From: Limnoperna fortunei
Taxonomy: Eukaryota; Mollusca; Bivalvia; Mytilida; Modiolidae
Assembly (NCBI GenBank): GCA_944474755.1
Contig: OX104115.1
Span: forward strand, 49,345,648-49,409,647
Length of the DNA stretch: 64,000 nucleotides
Direction of reading: 5' to 3'
Part shown: positions 1 to 11,700 of the stretch, one piece after another
Layout: each line of letters starts with the position of its first letter
Position numbering within the stretch: position 1 is the stretch's first letter
The notes under the pieces: model-generated
The model's input: only the letters and a program-made list of their open reading frames with translations
What the model was told of the DNA's origin: nothing
Databases searched by the model: none
Position numbers and translations under genes: made by a program

Positions 1-879
1 CAGCTTCTTGGAACTATCTGACAAACATGTTAGATTTCAAATAAGCATCAAAAACAGATCTAATTAACATCTATCCCAAGTATAGTTCTAATTGATCAGG
101 GTCTTTCCAAATAAGATTGATAAGTGTGAAATTTACTATGAATAGATGAAAATTGACCATAGCTGTGGTTCCACTAAACTGAAAAGCCAATCAATGTTAA
201 TTTGAGTCACACACAAATTTTAATATAAGTTTCTGAATCAAAAAAGTATCCCAAACATACCTCTGTAGGACAGGTTCTTTATTTATAATTGTTCCTTTAT
301 TAGCATAAACTGACCTTTAAACATATGTAGTTTTAAATATACTACTACATTATGCAGACTTGTTTACTTTGCTTGCTGTTTGTTGTTGGTTTGGTGTGAT
401 CAAAATTGTAATACAGTTATGGCAGTCAGTTAATTTGCTGTGCAATTTACTGTAAATTGTAAGCATATATCAAAAAGCCATTAGATATGTTTTTTGTAAA
501 GTAAAAATTCATTAATGAGAGACTTAATATGCTGTGTATGCTACCAAAATTAATTACAACATCAGACTTTTTTTACCAATTAAATGTGAATTTAAAAAAA
601 AATTTGCATAAAGGCATGAAAACATGATCATGTAAAATTGTTTAATGGGTTTTAAATTTTTTAAACTATATCATAGTGTCCAGATTTTATTGATGGAGAT
701 GGCTGCAGTACATAATGAAAACCCAGCTTCAATCCTGATCAATTTAGTTTAGAGTTGAAGGGCACACACACCTAGCCCTGAACTTTATAATGACTAACCT
801 GAAACAATAATAAATGTCCCAGGTCTATGACAAATATGCACCAAATGTCCTTAGTTTTGCTTAGTCCTAACATCCAAGA
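1..879. other. Non-coding, no feature recognised
   Basis: AT-rich sequence downstream of the last seen CCDC169-like exon. I see no exon, RNA gene or clear repeat in it. Confidence 0.5.
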
Positions 880-1345
880 GTATGATGGTTCCACTGTGTA
901 TGGGACAAGATCAAGCAAAAATGTAGGCATGTCTGGTTCAATAACAATTTAGTGTCTACAGATTGCTGGAATGAAAGGTTCAACACCCAAAAACTCCACT
1001 GGTTTACAACACAAGCAACCTTAATACTGCTCCGTACAGAGATAAGTTTTGACACGACATATTCAGGCCGCAATGAACCTGCATATGGAAGTCTGCAGCT
1101 AGACAACACTTGGCCACAAACAGCTGGTACTACTGTTGACTTTACAGAAAACTCTTCTTTGGCTATCTAAATCTCAAGATTTAAATCTGACAGAACATTA
1201 TTGTGGAATAATGTGCATGCATTCTTCCACAATGTAAGAAACTGCAAGAACTGCAGCAGACTCTTGCACATAAATGAAAGAGAAATTCCACTGGCACCAC
1301 TAGATAGTGACAGTGAAATGATGCCACAATACATTTGACATAAAT
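880..1345 (+). pseudogene. Tc1-like (DD34E) transposase pseudogene
   Basis: Conceptual translation across frames gives KTPLVYNTSNLNTAPYRDKF (988-1049), LQLDNTWPQTAGTTVDF (from 1093), WLSKSQDLNLTEH (about 1160-1200) and KLQELQQTLAHK (about 1230-1265). These match, in order, the Tc1-like blocks G-NLN-YRD, the catalytic D in QxDN-PHTA, WP-SPDLNPIEH, and the C-terminal LQ-L-LAxxW helix. Several stops and frameshifts break it. Terminal inverted repeats were not found. The enzyme would excise and insert DNA at TA sites; this copy is dead. Confidence 0.8.
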
Positions 1346-2580
1346 AAGAGGTCATTTTTTGTGTAACTATAGGAGTAATGATAGAAAACAATTCCAACAT
1401 TTTATTTTGTACCAACACAGTTTGAACTGAACAACAAGAGCCAAAAGTCAAGGGACAGTTAAAAATCCGGAAAAGAAAAACATAACATAAAAAAACGGAA
1501 AGAGAGTAACCCGAAACCAAGAACGAATAATCTTACCCTCGCTTTTTTTTGTGTTTTTTGGCGAGGGTACGAATTAAGTCCCATTACTCGTAATGTAGCA
1601 GATCTGGAGTGAATCACTCCAGGCACTTTGATGTCCAAAAGAAGTTGCATATACAATCAGACGTGGTGGATCTTCATATCTTTCTAAAGTGTCACCATTT
1701 TGTTATCGGTTTCGTGTTTAAAATCAATCATTATTGATACGTGATGATAGTTTTTGCATTTTTTAATAACCCGCTGTGCGTAGTGTATTAATTGACATTC
1801 GTATCTCTTTTTAATTACCTTTACCTTTATCTTCAAAGATGAAAAAAAATTTCTTCAATGAAGATCTTTTCGCGTTAGTTTTGCAATGTCTAAAGCTTTA
1901 ATAATGTAATATTGCTTTAAAAGCAGATGAATATTATGTTTGAATTTGGTATAAATAGACCGAAGTTAGAATTTTTTATTTGCAACATTACGAGCAATAG
2001 AACTGAATTCTGCTGTTAATCCGACAAATCACAAAACTAACTTCAGATTATAACAGCAGTAAAATTCAGCCTTAACCCAAAAAGCCAATAAAAACCTTGG
2101 GTGCACTCATGTGCTCCAGGCCAGTATTTTAGCAGTGCCTGCCTCTAATTTGAAACCCATTGAGTTACTCATTGTCATGTCTGGGGAAAAGTTAAATCCA
2201 GGAATAGGAAACTCAGTGAAAATCTCAGATCGTATTTGAGATATTGATTTCCTATAACAACCAACCAGGGTAAAAAAAGTATTGCACAGAATTTTAACTG
2301 TTTAGAGATAGACCAGAAGCTCATTTCATAATGTCTGCAAATTGTTATAAAAAAATAATTCTTCTTTCACTCCCAACCTTAAATCCCAGCAGACAAAATT
2401 ACTGAACTGACCAATTTTAGACTGTCCTGTTTAATGGCTTCTGCTAAAACATTATGTAAATGTTTTGACATCTAGTTAAAAAATATATTTGAGGGCTTAC
2501 ATCTTTACTGTAGTATATCTTCTGTTTAGTGACTAAACAGTTCTTAAAAATGGCTAATTAAGTCTATACAAAATGACTAC
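1346..2580. other. Non-coding spacer with hairpins
   Basis: Contains an inverted repeat TACCCTCGC...GCGAGGGTA at about 1536-1568, a perfect 9-1-9 palindrome CTGGAGTGAATCACTCCAG near 1604, and a short hairpin pair CTGCTGTTAATC / GATTATAACAGCAG at about 2010-2060. No coding sequence is recognised. Confidence 0.45.
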
Positions 2581-2742
2581 CTACCGACTCAAGACTCTCG
2601 GTGTTCTAGATCCAGAAAGTGTATCTAGTTGTTCTCTACTTCCCATTGCTCTCTGTCGAGATGACAATTCACCTTGCTGGTGCTTTGTTGTATTTATTTC
2701 AAGGTTGTAGGATTTGCGTTCATCATTAGCTTTGTGGTAAGC
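2581..2742 (-). CDS. CCDC169: CCDC169-like exon 9, probable terminal exon
   Basis: Acceptor 'tttttcag' then AYHKANDERKSYNLEINTTK and a polar tail ending TPRVLSR, with TAG at 2583-2581. The same bases read as CG|GTAGGT, a usable splice donor at 2584. The protein may therefore end here or splice to a further exon outside the window. As I recall it, vertebrate CCDC169 has a further basic tail, which keeps the second option open. Confidence 0.85.
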   Translation of the reverse strand, partial: AYHKANDERKSYNLEINTTKHQQGELSSRQRAMGSREQLDTLSGSRTPRVLSR

Positions 2743-5700
2743 CTGAAAAATAAATGTTTAGAACTGTTTATTTGCAAGTCATCTTTCTGAAACATATTTA
2801 TCCTGCAACCATAAGCTTAGTATCCAAACAAACAGCTTTTTTCAATTAGTATCCAAATAAATTCTACTCTCCTTATCCTCAACTCCTTTTCAGAGATATT
2901 CTGCTATAGTAATGTTGAATATGATTTGTTGTTACTTGGTTTTATCATTATATTCTGCAACAAAAATTTCAACCTTAAAAATTGGCCTGAAATGGTACAG
3001 TTTGAAGTTATTTAGTATTACTAGTTTATAGATTGTTATGTATTCCTTAAGGTCACTCATCTATTTGTACTGAATCTACAAAAGCATTAACTGTTAAATT
3101 CTGTGGATTTATTTTGCAAAAAACCCCCAAAAACTGTTGAATGATTGATTGATTGATTACTGGTGTTTAACGCCCGAGCAGCAATATTTCTGCTATATTC
3201 AGGCGAAAAATATACCAAAGTATTCACAAAGATATATCATTTTGCAACAAAAGAAAAAGGTGAAGGCTCCCACCTGTCCTTCAAATTGTAAACAAATGTG
3301 CAGAACCAATATTTTAAAACTGAATATCCCTCTGTCTCTATCCTGTTGCATAGCTAAAAAACATGTCAGTAACTGTGTAAATGCTGCCCCAGCAGAGATT
3401 ATTAGAAGGTGAGCCAACCTTACTGTTCATGTTTGACTTATTGTTAATAAGCTACTAAACTCCTACTGTATGGAGCACTACAACGTAATGTTCTGTATTA
3501 ATGGATACTTTTAATTTACCAGTTTCTATTTCAAGGCAAATATCTGGATACAATTTGAAGATTTTTAGGAAATTCCAGGTAAATGATAAAAAAAACTCTT
3601 TAACACTACACAGAATAACCTTAGAGGTCAAAACATAATGTTGTATATATGGAATAGTGTAGCTAGACATTACTCTTTAAATCATCTTATTCCAAGAAGA
3701 TGCAATCCCATTATTGATTTGCATGATACTTTATTTCTACTATATTTCTAACACAAATCAGTGTTACACTGTAACTTTAATTTTGTCAGAGATGTCCATC
3801 TTAACTTACAAATGGAATGAAACTATTTGGCCTTTTGACTTTATTATCTCTACTCTTGTTTGGAAAAGTGTTTAGAGGCTAGGTCATATCTACTGCGCTA
3901 CTTTAGCAGGGAAAAACATACTGTTAGTATGAAAGTAATAATTGTTAAACTATTAAATGCAAGGTCATGCAATACAAAATTGAGCTCCTTTAAACAGGTT
4001 ATATACATACATAGAATTAAATGAAATCCATTATGGTGTAAGATATTTAAAGGCATGATTAGGTCATATTTGACCACATAACTGAAATCATATTTGTTGC
4101 AATTAACAATGCTCAGAAAAAATGAGGAAATGCTTTTTTTTTCATTATGGATGATTGCATCATTAAGACTGGTGTTTTATGCCACTTTCAGCAATTTCTC
4201 AGCTATATCATGGCTATATTTATTGTGGAAGGAAGTCAAAGTACCCAGAGAAAAACCGCTACATTTGGAAGGAAATCTGTAAGTTTTGTCAATTAAGATT
4301 GGAGTTGAGCACACCCTGAGTGCAGTGAGACTCTAACCCACAACTTCAGTGTTGATAGTCCACATGATAACTAGTAGATGACTTACTACCTATGCCACTC
4401 AGCCACCATTCTAATTAAACTAATTCTAGCACAAGCAGACTCACTAAATAAAACACAATAACAAATTCATCACAGAGTATGAAAGACATTGTTACAATTC
4501 CAAAATGAATAGCTGAATGTGAATGGTTTTAGCAATCGTGGAATATTGCATTATTCACTGCCAGATTTAGTTTGATTTGTCTTAATAACTGACAATTTAC
4601 TCCATGAAACTGATTTCATTTGTAGAAATATAGAATTCTATACGAAGCAAAGAACCATGTCATTCTGTACATCTTAAAATAATGTCCGAGACATCAAACA
4701 TCACCTTTGATCATCTAGATGTGTAATTCTATATAACTCCATATAAAGCTTGATGTCAAATTAAAAATAGAAATATTTTTGTCAAGAAATTCTAATAATA
4801 CCCTGTTTATGCAGTGCTCAGCATTGTAGAACAAAAGTTATACCAGAACAACAAGAGTATGCTTTCCCTAAAATTTAAGCACAAACACCAATTTATGGGG
4901 TGAATAAGATTGTCATATTAATGTAGCAACAGAAATTTTGAATGTTACATGAAATGTTGTTCCTTGGTTCCTTGGGCAAATAATTGTAAAAATCAAATTT
5001 TAACCTCCAAATAAACAGCAAAAAAACAGGTTGATAATTTGCTTCAAGGCTGCATTGTTACCCTGACCTCAATGTTGCATGACAGGTAATCTTGATGATA
5101 TTATTACTTATGCCACATAATTTAAAGATATGCAAATGAAACAAATAAAGTTATGGGCCTGACACTGTTTTGCTTCAATTGCCGTCATGTGATCTTGACA
5201 TTCAAGGTAGCAACTCAAATGCTGCACACGATACATCATCTTGATGTGATGATCAATACACAACCAAGTTATGGGCAGGGCAAAACATGAATGCAGGACA
5301 GATGAATGGGCAACACAATGACTATATGCTCCATAGCATTTCATTTGGAGAGCATCAACAAATTTTTCACCATATTTTTGTTTAAGCATGTCAGGATCTA
5401 TAATAATAGCATTATAAAAAAAATTAAAATTATCATTTAACCCAAATTAGACCATCATCAGCCTACATAGTAATACCAAGTTGTTGCAAAAAATGTTTTG
5501 ACTTGCACAGGCCATAAGTGTATATACACAATAAGCTTGATACCAATCAGATCCTAATTAACATGACAAACAAATACGATGGAAATAGGTTTAGCAGCAG
5601 AATAACTGCACTACAAGGTTAACAAGCTAGTAAGATATTGGGCAAAGTGAAATTGTTTGCAAATAGAATATGCTGTCAGAACTAAAGTTTGCAAATGGAA

Positions 5701-8700
5701 TATCCTGTCAGACTTTTTTTGTTAAAAATTTTTTGTATGCCTGTTTTCATTCAAGAAATTCATTAATTAATTTAATTAAATAGTTAAATTCATTAACAAC
5801 TTAATATATATGCTGCAAATTGTTGACATAAAACTGTTTTTGAAATAATCAACAGAAAATACAGCTGTCAAATATTACTATAATTTTATGGTTACACAAA
5901 GAAACATGCAAAATCTGTGAGGATCTACAATAAAGGGAGTTTTACTTGATATTTCTTTGTTGAACTTATTTCACTTTGAAAATTTCTTCTTTCAGCATTA
6001 GCTTTATGGTAGGCCTAAAAATACAATTTGCAACAGGAATAACATATTCTAAGGAATTTATAATGGTAATATCTGTCCCAATCCCATACTTTACATAATG
6101 TCTGTTACACCCCTTTCACATTACAAAATGTTGCTCCAAAACTTTCACATTAAACAACATATTTTTACATTACATAATGTTTTCCCATCCTTTAACTTAC
6201 CTTACAAAATGTCTGTCACAACATTTCACCTTACATAATGTCTGTTCCAGCTCTTTCAGCTTATAGGTGTATATGTCCCAACTCATTCACCTTACATAAT
6301 GTCTGTCCCAGCTCTTTCAGCTTACAGGTGTATATGTCCCAACTCATTCACCTTACATAATGTCTGTCCCAACTCATTCACCTTACATAATGTCTGTCCC
6401 AACTCATTCACCTTACATAATGTATGTCCCAACTCATTCACCTTACATAATGTCTTTCCCAACTCATTCACCTTACATAAAGTCTGTCCCAACTCATTCA
6501 CCTTACATAATTTATGTCCCAACTCATTCACCTTACATAATGTCTGTCCCAACTCATTCACCTTACATAATGTCTGTTCCAGCTCTTTCAGCTTATAGGT
6601 GTATATGTCCCAACTCATTCACCTTACATAATGTCTGTTCCAGCTCTTTCAGCTTACAGGTGTATATGTCCCAACTCATTCACCTTACATAATGTATGTC
6701 CCAACTCATTCACCTTACATAAAGTCTGTCCCAACTCATTCACCTTACATAATGTCTTTCCCAACTCATTCACCTTACATAATGTCTGTCCCAACTCATT
6801 CAAATTACATAATGTATGTCCCAACTCATTCACCTTACATAATGTCTGTCCAACTCATTCACCTTACATAATGTATGTCCCAACTCATTCACCTTACATA
6901 ATGTCTGTCCAACTCATTCACCTTACATGATGTCTGTCCAACTCATTCACCTTACATAATGTCTGTCCCAACTCATTCACCTTACATAATGTATGTCCCA
7001 ACTCATTCACCTTACATAATGTCTGTCCAACTCATTCACCTTACCGTAAAACGGTGTGTATAGTCCGCATTTACATATTGTCCGCACCCCTTTCTTGGAC
7101 CAGAAAATTGCGGAAAAATTCTTATATGCATGTACGATCCGCTCGCACAAGTTTTCACAAAACGTCTCAAGATGAAGACATCCAAGTCCGACTTGCAGCG
7201 CTTCTTAACAAGTTTTTACTTTAATATGAAATTGATTCTCTTTTTAAATATCATTTATGTTTATATGTTTATTAATTTCTAGTGATTGTTATAAATTAAA
7301 TAAAAAATAGAGCATTGATTCTCATATCGTCTATTTTGATCGTTGTTAAAACAGAAAATCACACATTTCGAAACCAAAACAATTTGTAAACTTTGATTCA
7401 TCAACCAAAACAAAGAAAACAAAAAGATAACACGTTTTATTTTAATCCCTGAATGATTGCAATCAAAACATCGATCTTCAAACACTTGAGGTTACATAAC
7501 GACGCCATTTGCATTTTACGCAATACAGGTTACACATCTACTATTTTCGTATCTGTTTTAATTTTTATTCGTCCTATATAATTAACATAATATTATTAAA
7601 AATAATTTAAGTAAAAATTAATATCATAACATCGTATACATATGGAAGTTTGTAAAAGAATAATGTTAAAATAGTACGAAAATACCGCATATGACACTAC
7701 AACAAAATGGCGACCGCCATTGACAACAATCAATGGGACGAAAAAAACTCGATCGAGTCTGTATTTATGTATAATCCGCACCATTCCTTTCCAACTAAAA
7801 TTAAAAGAAAAAAACCGCGGACAATACGACCCTAATTACGGTACATAATGTCTGTCCAAATTCATTCACCTTACATAATGTATGTCCCAACTCATTCACC
7901 TTACATAATGTCTGTCCAACTCATTCACCTTACATAATGTCTTTCCCAACTCATTCACCTTACATAATGTATGTCCCAACTCATTCACTTTACATAATGT
8001 CTTTCCCAACTCATTCACTTTACATAATGTCTTTTCAATTCATTCACCTTACATAATGTCTGTCCCAACTCATTTCATGTCCCAACTCATTCACCTAACA
8101 TAATGTCTGTCCAACTCATTTACCTTACATAATGTCTTTCCCAACTCATTCACCTTACATAATGTATGTCCCAACTCATTCACTTTACATAATGTCTTTC
8201 CCAACTCATTCACTTTACATAATGTCTTTTCCAACTCATTCACCTTACATAATGTCTGTCCAACTCATTCACTTTACATAATGTCTGTCCCAACTCATTC
8301 ACCTAACATAATGTCTGTCCCAACTCATTCACCATGTTTGTCCCAACTCATTCACCTTACATAATGTCTGTCCAACTCATTCACCTTACATAATGTCTTT
8401 CCCAACTCATTCACCTTACATAATGTATGTCCCAACTCATTCACTTTACATAATGTCTTTCCCAACTCATTCACTTTACATAATGTCTTTTCCAACTCAT
8501 TCACCTTACATAATGTCTGTCCAACTCATTCACTTTACATAATGTCTGTCCCAACTCATTCACCTAACATAATGTCTGTCCCAACTCATTCACCATGTTT
8601 GTCCCAACTCATTCACCTTACATAATGTAATTGTCCCATCCTTTGATTGTTCTAACCCTTTCATCTAACATATGTCTACATCTAAATACTTTGGTCATGC

Positions 8701-11700
8701 ACACATTTATATTGTGTTCAAATATCCTACCAAATATAAACACTGTAGCTACAAAGCTGTATGAAAAAAATATGCACAAACATGTACCCAAACATGGTCT
8801 ACAACCTTTAAATTGAACAAAAAGTCTAACTATTTCATATTTTAATGAAACAAAAAATCTGTTTGCTTTGCATGCCTTCATAATGTGTATAAACATCCTA
8901 CAAAATATAAATGCTGTAGACATAAAAATGTAGAAGAAGTAAGCTGGACAATCATGATGCACCCCAATAATGTCCTTACCTACATAAGAACATTATTAGG
9001 GTTAATAACTACTGCCTAGACATTAAGAAATTAATTTTCCTATTAAGGTATTCTCAATTTCATGTTTCTTGTGTATTTTGGTAGCATGTATCGTCCACCT
9101 AACATATGAATATTTTGTTGATTTTTACGTACCAAATGTTATTACTAAACCATCTTTTGATTTTAATAAATACAACTTTAATCTATGACTTTATTTTCTT
9201 TATCGAACACAAAAATAGTTTTAAAATTAACAAATCATTAACGCCAATTTATCATACAACTAATTTGTAATTGCTGTCGATATTGAATGCCGCCATCTTT
9301 GTTTACATTGGTATCGATAACAATAGTTCGGTCAATGTCATTTATCCAAAAATAAATAGAGAAAACTTCATTTATCCAAAAAAAATATAGTTAAAAAACA
9401 TCAACCGGAAGTAATCAAATAAACATATTTCTAAATATGCAAGTCATATTAGAATTATATAACAATGACAAGTAGTTTCCTCCTGACACACAAAGTTATA
9501 TAACAATGAGATGTAGTTTCCTCCTGACACACCAAGTTATATAACAATAACATGTAGTTTCATCCTGTCACACCAAGTTATATAACAATAACATGTAGTT
9601 TCCTCCTGACACACAAAGTTATATAACAATAACATGTAGTTTCCTCCTGACACACAAAGTTATATAACAATAACATGTAGTTTCATCCTGTCACACCAAG
9701 TTATATAACAATAACAAGTAGTTTCCTTCTGACACACCAAGTTATATAGCAATAACAAGTAGTTTCCTTCTGACACACCAAGTTATATAACAATAACATG
9801 TAGTTTCATCCTGTCACACCAAGTTATATAACAATAACAAGTAGTTTCCTTCTGACACACCAAGTTATATAGCAATAACAAGTAGTTTCCTTCTGACACA
9901 CCAAGTTATATAACAATAACATGTAGTTTCATCCTGTCACACCAAGTTATATAACAATAACAAATAGTTTCCTTCTGACACACCAAGTTATATAGCAATA
10001 ACATGTAGTTTCCTCCTGACACACAAAGTTATATAACAATAACATGTAGTTTCATCCTGTCACACCAAGTTATATAACAATAACAAGTAGTTTCATCCTG
10101 TCACACCAAGTTATATAACAATAACATGTAGTTTCCTTCTGACACACCAAGTTATATAGCAATAACAAGTAGTTTCCTTCTGACACACCAAGTTATATAA
10201 CAATAACATGTAGTTTCCTTCTGACACACCAAGTTATATAGCAATAACAAGTAGTTTCCTTCTGACACACCAAGTTATATAACAATAACATGTAGTTTCA
10301 TCCTGTCACACCAAGTTATTAGCAATAACAAGTAGTTTCCTTCTGACACACCAAGTTATATAGCAATAACAAGTAGTTTCCTTCTGACACACCAAGTTAT
10401 ATAGCAATAACAAGTAGTTTCCTTCTGACACACCAAGTTATATAGCAATAACAAGTAGTTTCCTTCTGACACACCAAGTTATATAGCAATAACAAGTAGT
10501 TTCCTTCTGACACACCAAGTTATATAGCAATAACAAGTAGTTTCCTTCTGACACACCAAGTTATATAGCAATAACAAGTAGTTTCCTTCTGACACACCAA
10601 GTTATATAACAATAACATGTAGTTTCCTTCTGACACACCAAGTTATATAGCAATAACAAGTAGTTTCCTTCTGACACACCAAGTTATATAGCAATAACAA
10701 GTAGTTTCCTTCTGACACACCAAGTTATATAGCAATAACAAGTAGTTTCCTTCTGACACACCAAGTTATATAGCAATAACAAGTAGTTTCCTTCTGACAC
10801 ACCAAGTTATATAGCAATAACATGTAGTTTCCTTCTGACACACCAAGTTATATAGCAATAACAAGTAGTTTCCTTCTGACACACCAAGTTATATAGCAAT
10901 AACATGTAGTTTCCTTCTGACACACCAAGTTATATAGCAATAACATGTAGTTTCCTTCTGACACACCAAGTTATATAGCAATAATTTAATTTGCTTTGTA
11001 AGCTGAAATCTGATTGGTCAATTCAAATCGGGCAACCCATTTTATAAGAAAACTTGTGTGACCTATGACCTATTCTTACACTGTTAAAATTCGAATAGTT
11101 CCTCGACGTCATTGATGCTTTTACTGCAAAAATTGATAAGATTTATAGTTAAAATTAAATTATAAGGAATATTTCAAATTTCTTAACAGATTATACGATA
11201 TAATATGGTTTGGGTCTGTTTACACCATTTATAAAGCGCTTCGCGGTTTATTAGGCGTAAACAGACCCAAACCATATTATATCATATACATGTAATATGT
11301 TCAGAAATTTGAAGTATTTCTTAAATAACACGTAGTTTCCTTCTGACACACCAAGTTATATAGCAATAACAAGTAGTTTCCTTCTGACACACCAAGTTAT
11401 ATAGCAATAACAAGTAGTTTCCTTCTGACACACCAAGTTATATAGCAATAACAAGTGACACACCAAGTTATATAGCAATAACAAGTAGTTTCCTTCTGAC
11501 ACACCAAGTTATATAGCAATAACAAGTAGTTTCCTTCTGACACACCAAGTTATATAGCAATAACAAGTAGTTTCCTTCTGACACACCAAGTTATATAGCA
11601 ATAACAAGTGACACACCAAGTTATATAGCAATAACAAGTAGTTTCCTTCTGACACACCAAGTTATATAGCAATAACAAGTAGTTTCCTTCTGACACACCA

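Larger units (their letters stand above)
2743..6066. other. CCDC169: Intron 8 of CCDC169-like gene, distal part
   Basis: AT-rich intron sequence. It holds two SINE-like fragments (3142-3207 and 4171-4408), listed separately. The rest shows no recognisable feature. Confidence 0.6.

Noticed and set aside
1167..1520. 117-codon minus-strand open frame
   Set aside because: It is antisense to the Tc1-like transposase remnant at its high-coordinate-reading end and has AT-driven composition with no recognisable feature.
1459..1656. Minus-strand frame starting MYMQLLLDIKVPG
   Set aside because: Short, low-complexity (Phe/Leu-rich) C-terminal half, no splice context. Nothing supports a gene.
6299..6930. 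Long open frames on both strands with a repeated CPNSFTLHNV / MSVPTHSPYI-type peptide
   Set aside because: They arise because the minisatellite period (30 bp) is divisible by three and the unit lacks stops in some frames. Frames drop out wherever a unit loses a base. Not a repeat protein.
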